NCBI GenBank assembly: GCA_017457285.1
Contig: JAFTHT010000051.1
Coordinates: 1-36,010 of the forward strand
Direction of reading: 5' to 3'
Source of the DNA: Oscillospiraceae bacterium
GTDB lineage: Bacteria; Bacillota; Clostridia; Oscillospirales; Oscillospiraceae
Length of the DNA: 36,010 nt
The position numbers and the translations under genes were made by a program. This document shows, one piece after another, positions 15,383 to 24,900 of this stretch (position 1 is the first letter of the stretch; each line of letters starts with the position of its first letter). The notes below the pieces were generated by a model, which did not search any database, was not told the origin of the DNA, and was given only the letters and a program-made list of their open reading frames with translations.

Positions 15383-16788
15383 TTTTCTTTCCGGTTTCCG
15401 GTCAGACTCCATGTTGTGGAGCCGGTGATGGTGATGGTTTGGTAGGTGCCGATGAGGGCATCGTCGCCGCTTAGCCGGACCAGGCGGCCGCCCTCTGTCC
15501 GGGCGGTGAGCTGATCGCCGTCTTTGCCGTCCACCAGACAGCGCAGGGCCTTGCCCACATAGGCGGCGTGAATTTCTTCGGAGATCCGGTTCTGGACGGC
15601 GCAGAGCTTGTCGAACCGGCGGTTCTTTTCTTCCTTCGGGGTGGGGTCCTCCATGGAGGCCGCCGGGGTGCCGTGCCGGGGGGAGAAAATGAAGGTGAAC
15701 AGGGCATCATAGCGCACGGCTTCGATGAGGGAGATGGTTTCCTCAAATTCCTCCTCGGTTTCCCCGGGGAAGCCCACGATCACATCGGAGGTCAGCACCA
15801 AATCCGGCATGACGGATTTGGCGTATGCCACCGCCGCCAGATATTTCTCCCGGTCGTAGTGCCGGTTCATGGCCTTCAGCACACGGCTGGAGCCGGACTG
15901 GAAGGGAAGATGCAATTGCTTTGCGATTTTGGGGTATTTGGCCATGGTGTCGAAGAGCTTCCGGCCTGCGTCCCGGGGGTGGCTGGTCATGAAGCGGATG
16001 AGAAAATCTCCCTCCAGCTCTGCAATCATGGAAAGCAAATCGGAAAAATCCACGCCGCAGTCCAAATCCTTGCCATAGGAATTGACGTTTTGCCCCAGAA
16101 GGGTGATTTCTTTGATGCCGGCGGCAATCAGGTCTTTGCATTCGGCCAGGATGTCGTCGGGCTTGCGGCTCCGCTCCCGGCCCCGGACGTAGGGGACGAT
16201 GCAGTAGGTGCAGAAATTATTGCACCCATACATGATGGATACCCAGGCCTTCAGCTTGTTGTCCCGGATCTGGGGGATGCCCTCGGCGATGGAGCCGGGC
16301 TCGTCGGCCACATAGAACTGCCGCTTGCCCCGGTAGAGGACATTGCACAGGATTTCCGGGAACTGCCACAGGTGGTGGGTGGAGAACACGCCGTCCACAT
16401 GGTGGTAGCTGTTTTTGATGCGGTCGGAAACGATGGTCTGTCCTGCCATGCAGCCACACAGGAAGATTTTCTGCCCCGGATGCCGCCGCTTGGTGTGGAC
16501 CAGGGCGCCCAGGTTGCCGAAAACCCGCTGCTCCGCGTGCTCCCGGATGGCGCAGGTGTTCATCACCACCACGTCGGCCCCCTCGGCTTCGTTGATAATG
16601 GAATAGCCGCTCTGGGCCAGGTAGCCCCGGATTTTTTCGGAATCCGCCTCGTTTTGCTGGCAGCCGTAGGTTTCCACATAGGCCTTGGGGACGGTGTCCC
16701 GCTGCTGCCAGTAGGCGGCGATTTGGTCGCAATATTCAAACTGCTTTTGCAGCTGTTCATCGGAAATCAGGGTGGTTTTATTGGACAT
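15379..16788 (-). CDS. miaB: tRNA-2-methylthio-N6-dimethylallyladenosine synthase MiaB
   Basis: A 469-residue radical-SAM methylthiotransferase that adds a methylthio group to C2 of i6A37 in tRNA, the product of MiaA. The N-terminal auxiliary [4Fe-4S] cluster ligands are Cys43 (YGCQQNEADS), Cys79 (NTCAIREHA) and Cys113 (LCGCMAGQ). The radical-SAM CxxxCxxC is Cys189, Cys193, Cys196 in GCNNFCTYC. Further motifs are PYVRGRERSR, LLGQNVNSYG and HLPFQSGS; residues about 370-455 form the TRAM RNA-binding domain. The start has GGGAG 9 nt upstream. It has its own promoter and heads the mutS/mutL/miaA/hfq group on the same strand. Confidence 0.96.
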   Translation of the reverse strand: MSNKTTLISDEQLQKQFEYCDQIAAYWQQRDTVPKAYVETYGCQQNEADSEKIRGYLAQSGYSIINEAEGADVVVMNTCAIREHAEQRVFGNLGALVHTKRRHPGQKIFLCGCMAGQTIVSDRIKNSYHHVDGVFSTHHLWQFPEILCNVLYRGKRQFYVADEPGSIAEGIPQIRDNKLKAWVSIMYGCNNFCTYCIVPYVRGRERSRKPDDILAECKDLIAAGIKEITLLGQNVNSYGKDLDCGVDFSDLLSMIAELEGDFLIRFMTSHPRDAGRKLFDTMAKYPKIAKQLHLPFQSGSSRVLKAMNRHYDREKYLAAVAYAKSVMPDLVLTSDVIVGFPGETEEEFEETISLIEAVRYDALFTFIFSPRHGTPAASMEDPTPKEEKNRRFDKLCAVQNRISEEIHAAYVGKALRCLVDGKDGDQLTARTEGGRLVRLSGDDALIGTYQTITITGSTTWSLTGNRKEK

Positions 16789-16823
16789 GGATATTCGCTC
16801 CCATCATACTATCTCAACTTAAA

Positions 16824-16852
16824 ATGATACCACCATTGTCCGGATTTTTCAA
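16824..16852 (-). promoter_or_regulatory. Promoter of miaB
   Basis: On the minus strand TTGAAA (16847-16852), 17-bp spacer, TATCAT (16824-16829), 36 bp before the start codon. It abuts the MITE-like element at 16861. Confidence 0.65.
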
Positions 16853-16860
16853 GTGATTAT

Positions 16861-17030
16861 AATTGGGGATCTCTAAAAACTCCTTTTCAGCGAAGCGGCG
16901 TATCTTTTGCCGCAACTTTTCGCCCCGAAAATGCCGAAATACATCCAGTATTCCTGGCATTTTCGTGACTTCAATTTGCGACAAAATATCCACCGCCCGC
17001 TCGAAAATCAGTTTTTAGAGGTCCCCAATT
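16861..17030. mobile_element. MITE-like element with 21-bp terminal inverted repeats
   Basis: The ends 16861-16881 and 17010-17030 are inverted copies with one mismatch (AATTGGGGA, then CTCTAAAAACT on the left; the mirrored right end differs at one base). The 128-bp interior has no coding potential but holds further hairpins, notably CGAAAATGCC/GGCATTTTCG around 16926-16966 and GCGGC/GCCGC near 16895-16915. The length and non-coding structure fit a miniature inverted-repeat element, inserted between the divergent miaB and foldase genes. No target-site duplication is certain. Confidence 0.7.
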
Positions 17031-17051
17031 GTAAATAATTTGTGTTTTCCC

Positions 17052-17080
17052 TTGAAAATAAATCCCCTCCATGATAGACT
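17052..17080 (+). promoter_or_regulatory. Promoter of the foldase gene
   Basis: TTGAAA (17052-17057), 17-bp spacer, TAGACT (17075-17080). The expected transcript start near 17087 rules against an ATG at 17090 and favours 17123. Confidence 0.55.
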
Positions 17081-17122
17081 GGGCTCATTATGGACCGGCA
17101 AATGCCGGAGAAAGAGGAAGCT

Positions 17123-18499
17123 ATGAAGTGTAAACACTGCAAGGCGGAGCTGAAGGCGGGGGCCAAGATTTGCCCTTCCTGCGGCGAGTCTGTGAAGCAG
17201 ACCATGAATAAAGTGGAAAAGCAGCCGAAGCTCAAAACCTGGCATTGGGCGGTCATCATCACCGTGTCCGTCATCGCAGTACTGGTGGGGGCCATCGCCA
17301 TTTGGTGGGCGGCTGCGGATGTGGAGAGCTTTTCCGAGGGCATCACCCTGATTAACAATGCTTTTAATGAGCCGGATAATGATGTTTTTTATAAGAAATC
17401 CTATACTGTTTCCGATAAAAAGGCAGAAAAATGGCGGGATAAAGTTGTGGCCACTGTGGGCGGGAAAGAGCTGACCAATGGTCAGCTGCAGATTTTTTAC
17501 TGGCAGAACGTCCGGGATTTCCTGAATAACTACGGCTATTACGCAGTCTATGCGGGCCTGGACTACACCAAGCCCCTGGATGAGCAGACCTGCCCCGAGG
17601 TGGACGGCACTTGGCAGCATTTCTTCCTGGACGATGCCCTCAGCGGCTGGCACAATTACCAGGCCATGGCGATTTTGGCCGAGAAGGCCGGCATGGAGCT
17701 GGACGACGCACTGCAAAACGATATCGACAATATGCGTAATACCCTGACCCAGTCCGCCATTCAGGGAGGGTACGCCAGCATCGACGCCATGCTGAAGTCC
17801 GATATGGGCGCAGGCTGCACCTATGAGGACTATCAGTCCTATATGCAGATTTATTATATGGGCTATATGTACTTCGAAAAGATGTACGCCGAGGCCGAGG
17901 GAAAAATTACGGATGAAATGATTCAGTCCTGGTTTGACGAGAATCAATCCAGCCTGGCGGAAAGCAAAATCACCAAGGATTCCGGTGACTATTACGATGT
18001 GCGCCACCTCCTGATTTTGGTTGAGGGCGGCACAAAGGACGACAAGGGCAACACGGTTTACACCGATGCCCAGTGGGAAGCCTGCCGCCAGGAGGCTCAG
18101 AAGATTTACGACGAATGGCTGGCCGGGGACAGAACCGAGGCAACCTTTGCGGCTCTGGCGAACAAGCATTCCGAAGACAACGGCTCCAATACCAACGGCG
18201 GCCTTTATGATAATTTGACCGCTGATTTGAAGGATACTGCCAATCTGGACGAGAATTTTGTGGCCTGGTATACCGATGACGACCGCAAGGCCGGGGACCA
18301 CGCCCTGATTAAGACCCAGTACGGCTACCATGTAATGTACTTCGTGGATGCGCAGCCCCAATGGGAGAGCGCCTCCCGGGAGGGCATCATGAAGGAGAAG
18401 TCCGCTGAGATTGTGAACAACGCCATCAAGCAGTTCCCCATTTCTGTGGAGTACAAAAAAATCGTCCTTGGCACCGTGAATTTGGACAAGAGCAAATAA
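17123..18499 (+). CDS. Membrane-anchored parvulin-type peptidyl-prolyl isomerase with N-terminal zinc ribbon
   Basis: A 458-residue protein. Residues 1-24 carry a zinc ribbon (Cys3, Cys6, Cys17, Cys20), 41-64 a single membrane helix, and the remainder is expected outside the cell. Residues about 95-270 are a helical SurA/PrsA-like chaperone region (VGGKELTNGQLQIFYW); about 290-410 is the parvulin domain (DVRHLLILVEGG, FAALANKHSEDNGSNTNGGLYDN, TQYGYHVMYFVD). It probably assists folding of secreted proteins at the membrane, like PrsA but with a transmembrane anchor in place of a lipid. The start at 17123 is chosen by AGAGG 6 nt upstream and by the promoter; the ATG at 17090 is too close to the -10. 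The neighbouring giant secreted protein could be a client, which is inference. Confidence 0.88.
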   Translation: MKCKHCKAELKAGAKICPSCGESVKQTMNKVEKQPKLKTWHWAVIITVSVIAVLVGAIAIWWAAADVESFSEGITLINNAFNEPDNDVFYKKSYTVSDKKAEKWRDKVVATVGGKELTNGQLQIFYWQNVRDFLNNYGYYAVYAGLDYTKPLDEQTCPEVDGTWQHFFLDDALSGWHNYQAMAILAEKAGMELDDALQNDIDNMRNTLTQSAIQGGYASIDAMLKSDMGAGCTYEDYQSYMQIYYMGYMYFEKMYAEAEGKITDEMIQSWFDENQSSLAESKITKDSGDYYDVRHLLILVEGGTKDDKGNTVYTDAQWEACRQEAQKIYDEWLAGDRTEATFAALANKHSEDNGSNTNGGLYDNLTADLKDTANLDENFVAWYTDDDRKAGDHALIKTQYGYHVMYFVDAQPQWESASREGIMKEKSAEIVNNAIKQFPISVEYKKIVLGTVNLDKSK

Positions 18500-18520
18500 A
18501 AGCGGACCTCAAAAAAACGA

Positions 18521-18612
18521 TATCATTGCGAGAAGGCCTTGGGCCGACGTGGCAATCCGTTCTTCAAAAGGAAACGGATTCCCACGGTCGCCTTACTCCC
18601 TCGGAATGACAG
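18521..18612. repeat. REP-like composite inverted repeat
   Basis: Two facing elements: ATCATTGCG...CGTGGCAATCCGTT on the left and AACGGATTCCCACG...CGGAATGACA on the right. The inner arms 18548-18561 and 18573-18586 pair with a single mismatch. Related to the mutL/yggS/miaB repeats by its CATTGCGAG and GTGGCAATC words, but a different variant. It lies in the gap after the foldase stop codon. Confidence 0.7.
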
Positions 18613-18631
18613 ACTACTTTTTGACACGCTG

Positions 18632-18679
18632 AAAAAACACATCGGCTGACCCCTTTCGGGGCCAGCCGATGTGTTTTTT
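18632..18679 (+). terminator. Shared terminator between convergent foldase and small Cys protein genes
   Basis: A very strong hairpin: 17 bp (18632-18648 with 18663-18679), one A/C mismatch, then CCCC/GGGG with loop TTTC; A-run on the left, T-run on the right, so it can serve both strands. The stop codon of the 87-residue gene is 3 bp away. Confidence 0.92.
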
Positions 18680-18682
18680 TGT

Positions 18683-18946
18683 TTAAGAATTGAATAGTGC
18701 CGAAGTGGCAGTAGGAACATGGTAGCACAGGTAGTTGGCCATGGCGCTGCCATCTTCCACCACATAGCCGCCTTGCTGCTCGCAGCCTGCTATGCCGTCC
18801 AGAAACACCGTTCTGCCGCCGAGATTAACGCCGCAATTACCGTCTGCGAAGGTCTTGACGTTTTTTGCACAGCCGCCGGAGGCAATATTCGTGCAAAGGG
18901 AGAAGCGCTCGAAAGCAATATCCGGTTTGGAATAAGACTTTTTCAT
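18683..18946 (-). CDS. Small five-cysteine protein coupled to the giant surface protein, function unknown
   Basis: An 87-residue protein with Cys18, Cys26, Cys38, Cys55 and Cys74. The N-terminus KKSYSKPDIAFERFSLCTNIA has the look of a conserved recognition or leader segment, followed by a Gly-Gly-Cys at 24-26; the rest is Gly-rich with a YLCYHVP motif and ends FNS. It has no signal peptide or membrane helix. I recall similar KPxIxFExFxLxTNIAxGC openings in small proteins of gut Clostridia but no assigned function. The ribosome site AAGGAGG overlaps the TAA stop of the 4057-residue gene, with 11 bp between the two reading frames, so expression should be coupled. It could be a peptide precursor, a partner, or a small surface protein; none is proven. 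No modifying enzyme is in view. Confidence 0.8.
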   Translation of the reverse strand: MKKSYSKPDIAFERFSLCTNIASGGCAKNVKTFADGNCGVNLGGRTVFLDGIAGCEQQGGYVVEDGSAMANYLCYHVPTATSALFNS

Positions 18947-18957
18947 TTGCGTCCTCC

Positions 18958-21900
18958 TTAGCTGAAGTAAGTTTTGGCGCAGCTGCCATAGACGGCCATG
19001 GCCTTGGCCAGCGCCTGCATTGCGGAGCCGTCCTTGGCTGCGATGTTCTTGCAGTAGGCTGCCAGGCTGTAGGCCCGAATGCCGGTGCAGTACTGAACAC
19101 CATCCACCTGGTAAACCATGGCGATGAACACGCTGTCCTCGATTTCTTTGGCTGCGATGCCGCTGATTGCTCCGAACAGCTCGCCTTCACCCGACATGAT
19201 TATGGAGCCGGTGGCATTTTCAGCCGTCAAAACATCTGCTGCGTTGTAATCGGCAAGCCGCCAGTAGTACATGGTGACGGTGGCATCTACTGCGACAGAT
19301 GCGTAGTAGTTAATGGCGAATGCACCCTCCAGGGATACGCTGGTTCCGAAGTTCGCGAAGCCACCGGTGGCCACGAAGCTGCCAACCTTGCTGCTGTCGG
19401 CAGGGAAGGGGCTGGCAATGCGATTGGCATCGTAGGCAGGTGCCAGGGCTTTCTGCTCGTCGGTCAGGAAGCTGTTCATCAGATTCTCGGTGTTGTAGCC
19501 GAAGTACTTCTGGGCTTCGGCACCGTAGTTCACCAGAGCCACTACCAGAGCCTTGCTCTCAGCGGAAGCGGATTCCTTGTTCAGAATGTTCTTGGCGTAG
19601 GTGGCGGCGCTGTAACCAGCCACGTTGGAGTAGGCATAGCTGCCGTCGGACAGCTTGGCGTAAATCTTGAAGTAGAGGATGTCGCCCATCTTTTTGGCGG
19701 GGATGCCGCCCGTGCTGACCATGTACTCCACACCGTTGGTGACGAAGCCGGGAATCACTTCCACAGCGTCGTCCATGGTGCCGTCCTCCAGCCGCTGGCT
19801 GAAGAGAATCAGGCCCATTTCAACGATGTCCGAAGGATTGTCCACGGTGTAGTAAACATTGTACTGTACCTCATCCTCCAGGGACAGGCTGGCATCGGTG
19901 GGGGTAATGGTGGGAAGGGTCACATCATTCAGCACTGCCATGGCCATGTTCAGGGTATTGGGATTGGAGAAGAGGGCCTCATCGGCCATCAAATCGATGG
20001 CCTGCGTGGGCTGCTCCCGATAAGTAATCTTGAAATTGGTGATAGACAGGGTGGCTTCACCGGTGTTGCGAATCAGCACATTGGCATTACCCAGGACGGT
20101 GATGTCATAGTACAGGTCGGTGGCGCTCGCGATATCCTTGTCCAGGATTATCTTACCGTTGTCGTCCAGGTTGATGATTTGCACATGAGCGGTGCCGCCG
20201 ACACTCTTCATGGACAGGTGGATTTCATCCACAACCTCCGCAAAGGGTTTGAACGTACCATTTTCCATGGCCTGGCCTTTCTCAACGCTCAGCGCATTGA
20301 GCTTGAAGGCCACGGCCTGCTTGTTACTCAGATAGACCTCGTTATTGGGACCGTAGCTTGCGTAATCTGCAATGGCTGCCTTGCCGATGGTGCCGATGCC
20401 ATCGATGAACACCGCGCCGGGGGTGGTGCCGTCGGCACCGAAGTCCTTGGCGAAGATGAGCATATTCCGCAGCTCCTGGTAGCTGGGCCAGCCCTCGCCG
20501 TCGCCGGTGTAAGCACCCTGGATGATGGCATTGCCGGTGCCATTGTTAGCAGGATTGTAGATTCGGATGGCATCCAGATAGAAGTCGTAGCTGTTGTTGC
20601 CATATTGGCCGTGGTCGAACAGGTTGCCATAGCCCACAAAAATCTCGACTGCGTACTTGCCGTAGTCCAAATCCTCCAGTTTCATGACGGGGATTTGGTA
20701 CAGGGCATTGGGGTCGTTTTCGCAAATCTCCCACTGACCGTCGGCATTCTGCTTGTAGCCGTAGTAGGTATCCACCATCAGGTAGCGGTCCTGCACGGTA
20801 TCATCATCCAACCGGTCCACAGTAACCATGATGGTGCCGGTGGTGTTGCTGGTAAGGCTGATGATATCGAAGCCGGTGCCCCAGAAGGTGAAGGTGGCAG
20901 TGGCAGTTTTTCGGGAGATGACATTCCCTGCTGCGTCGGTATCCTCATAGACGTTGACCATCATAGCGGTAGCCATGGAGTACTGAGCCATGTTGACGTA
21001 CTGACTATCATAGCCGTAGAGGTTGCCGGTACCCACGCGGTCGGTGCTCTGGAGCTTACTCAGGGCGTCCTTGGCGTTGCTGTCGGTGGGAGTCCAGCCG
21101 GCATCGACACCGTTGGTGGAGCTGATATCGAACTCCACAAAGTTATCCTCATAGTAGATTGTGGTGGCGGGGATGATGGTCACCATGCCATAGTAGTGGC
21201 CGGCCTGGTCACCCACGGTGTACTCTACGACATAGTAGAAGGTTTCGTGGGTGTTCATCTGCATACCCATGGCCTTGGTCAGGGTGTAGCGGACAGAACC
21301 ATCAGTGATATCGTGATCCGCATCCTTCATCTGCAGATTGCCGAAGGCACCATTGGCCGTGGAGGAGAAGGCATTCGGCATGGTGACAGGCTCTTCACGG
21401 AGGATGCCGACCAGCTTGCTGTTGGCCGCCAGCAGGGTATCGTTGTCCAGCAGATTGATTTCCACGCTGAGACCAAAGTCAATGACAACCTTATCCTCCA
21501 CCAGGGTGCCGGTGTGGATTGTGAACTCGATGCTGTCGGCGGTGCCAAGGTGCTTTGCCACATCTTCGTCATCATTGTGGTTAATGTCATCGCCACAGGC
21601 GTCCCACTTGAAGAGGACTACACCCATAATATCCGTGGTGGTATTATCGGGATTGATGCAGGTGATGGTGACCTGGACATTGGTTTCCGCCATAATCTGC
21701 GTGGGTGCATCGTAGGTCAAAGTCAGGGTAGGCTCGGTATTGGGGTCGGTAGCATCCCCCTGCTCTCTGGTAATGATATCCACCCAAATGGGACCGGAAG
21801 TGAAGTTCTCCTTAGACACATTAGGCTTGTAACCCACGGGAACGGTGGTATCGTGGAAGGTGAACTCCGGTACCAGAATGTTGACATGGCTGGTTCCGGT

Positions 21901-24900
21901 TTTGGTGGAGCTTTCGCCGGTCTGCTTATTGACCAGCGTGACAGAGAAGGGGTAATCGCCCGGCTTGGTGTTGCTGATTTCGTCAGCGAAGGATGTTGAG
22001 TCAATCACCGTGGTTACATTGCCATCGGCACCGGTTTCGGTGTGCTTGGTCCAATCGATGGTGACGTAGTCATCCATCCAGTCCGCCGCGGGCTTGAAGC
22101 CCTCGGGCGTAATCTGTACATCCACACCGCCGGCGGTGACCTTCAGCAGATCCGTCAGATCCAGTTGATCACCATTGTTGCCGTCGAAGGTATGCAGGCC
22201 CCCAAAGTAAATGGTCTTGTCCTCGGTTTTCAGCTGAATCTGAACATCTATGGGAACATTGACCTCGGGCACCGGGAAGATTTCCACGGGAACATCGGAG
22301 TCAGGGGGGTACAGACCGGTGGTCACATCGTTGGTGGCCACATTGTCACCGCCCCAGAAGCCGTCCTTGGTTTTCACATCCACTTCCAGAACCAGCTTCT
22401 TGCCGTAATACTTGGTGTTGATGACGTTGCCGTTGGCATCCTTCAATTCTCTCGGCAGGTCGGAAACGTATTCCTCGGCATAGTCGAAGCCGGTTACGGC
22501 GACCTTATTAACGTCACTGCCGGGAATTTCGGAAACGGTCACCTTCACGGAGTTAATCAGTTCCTTGTCGTACCAATCGCCGGAGCCCTCACCCTTGTAT
22601 GCCTGGGTATAGACATGGACTTCCGCTTCATCACTATGGTTTTTGATGAACTCGAAGTATTCCGTCAGAACTTCCACCAGAATGGCGGTATCGTCCAGTG
22701 TAACTTCTGTGGTGGTGAACTGGTTGGTAATACTGCCGAAGGCCAAATCCAGATCGCCGAATGCGTTGACCTCCTTGGTGTACTTCGGTGCGCCGGTAAT
22801 GGCCGCACCGGGAGTAGCAAAGCCGGTAGCATTGGGATAATCAGAGGAAGAATAATTCAGGAAATGCCGGTCACCATCACCCATGGTGGCGGTACTGATG
22901 GAGTAAACCTTTGCGCCAAGGGTCTGCTTGGTGTACTGGGCTTTCTTAACCACCTCATCATAAATCTGGGTAGCGGTGGTGGACGGGTTGCCCTCTTCCT
23001 CGCCAATCAGGACATTGGGGATACCATCCGTAAACAGGACCACAATCCGATCACGCTTGGATGCATCCACCTTGTTGGCCTCCAGCACCTCGTTGGCCAG
23101 CTGCAAACCGGCTGCGGGACAGGTGTAGGAGTCGTTGGTATGGATGGCATCAATTAGTGTCAGCAGTTCCTCGTATTCCTGATCCACCGCCACGCTCTTC
23201 ATGGACTTTACATACAGTTCATTCCGGCGTGCCTGTGTGGTATTGACATGGTGAAGCGCATCGTAAGACTTGAAATCAGTCTCATCACCGCCCACGTAGA
23301 CCCGGGTGCCGTCGGTAGTGGATCCTGCAAAGCCCACAATGGACACGCTGTGGGCCACATCGGACTCCCGCAGTTCCTTGACGAAGGACAGTACGGATTC
23401 GTACAGCATTGCATACTGGGTCTTGTAGAAGACCAGCTGCTCGGGCAATTCATCATAGCTCCAATCCTGCTCCATGGTATGTTCCGTCCAGCCGGTTTTA
23501 TTAACGATACTTTCCGTGGTGGGAACACTGTAGCCCCTCCACTTTGCCGTGGTGGGATTGTATTCCATGACGAACCAGCCCAGGTATTTGGCGCTTTGTG
23601 CCACATAGTAGCCCATCCGCTGACCCTTAGCCGGATCAAGCTGATCTTTGGTCAATTGTCCCTTGTCGGTCTTGTACTGTTCACCATAGAGCGTGCCGCT
23701 CTTCAGAACTTTTGTTGCACCAACGGGGGTACGCATCGATCCGGAGTGGTCCAGAACCAGGACGATGTCCGCAGGCTTGGTGGCCACCATTTCCTTGACC
23801 TTGCCGGTGGCGTAAGCCTCCAGGGTCAGGCGGAACTTGGTATTGGTGTTGTCCAAAGGCGTAGCGGTCTTATTGGTAATCAAACCGTTGGCATCATTCT
23901 CGATGGAGGACACATGGATCCAGAAGTCCACCTGATTCTCATCGGCCTTGTGGGTGGGAATGGTTGCCTCATCGTGCAGGGTGCTGGAGCAGGGAGTCCA
24001 CTCGAAATAGGCCACGGAGTTGATGACCTCGCCATCCCGATACACGGTGACATCCAGCGCAGTATCCTCGGTGAAGCTACCCTCGCGGGAATAAGTCAAA
24101 TCCAGCGTGGGCTCGGTACCCAGGGTGACGGTGTTGCTGATATCCGTGAGCTTACCGTTGGAATCGTAGGGGCTGACCATGTCTACCCATTTGATGAGAT
24201 TGTCGCCCAGGTAGTTGGTGGCGTTGTAGTATTCCGCATCTGTGTGCTTACCGGAGAGAATCATGGAGTCCATGAAGGTCAGCACGGGCACCAGGACGCT
24301 GACTTTGCCCACGGCGGTAGCGGTGTAACCCTCAGTGGGAACAACCTCGCCAACGGAGGCGACCTCTGTTTCCTTGGGGGTAGCCACAACGCCAAAGCTG
24401 TAAGCGTTTACCTCCTTGCCGGAAACCGGTGTCTGGCTATTGGAGAAGTCCGCAGACCAGTTCAGCTCAGCATAGTCATCCATCCATTCCTCGGCGGGAG
24501 TCAGGGTCTGTGCATCGATTGCGATGCCGCCGAGCGTGATGGACTTCAGCAAATCTTTGCCGGTGATGCCGCTTTGACCATAGTAAACCACCTGGTCCAG
24601 CGCCTCAATCACAGGCTTCACCGGCACATTCACATGGGGCACCGGGAATACGCTGACCACCGTCTCCTCGGAGCCGGTTACATCATAAATCGCGGTATCG
24701 TCCTTGTTGGTGGGCACATTGTTGCCGCCCCAGAAGCCTTCGCGGACTTTTACGGGGATTTTCACAATGAGCTTGCTGCCGTAGTAGTCGGCGCCGTCCT
24801 TCTGGCGGGGAGTGATGGAGAAGCACTCGGTGTGGTAATCGTAGCCGGTGATATTCACAATATCATACCGGTTGCTACTGGGATTGGTCTTGCCCAGCTG

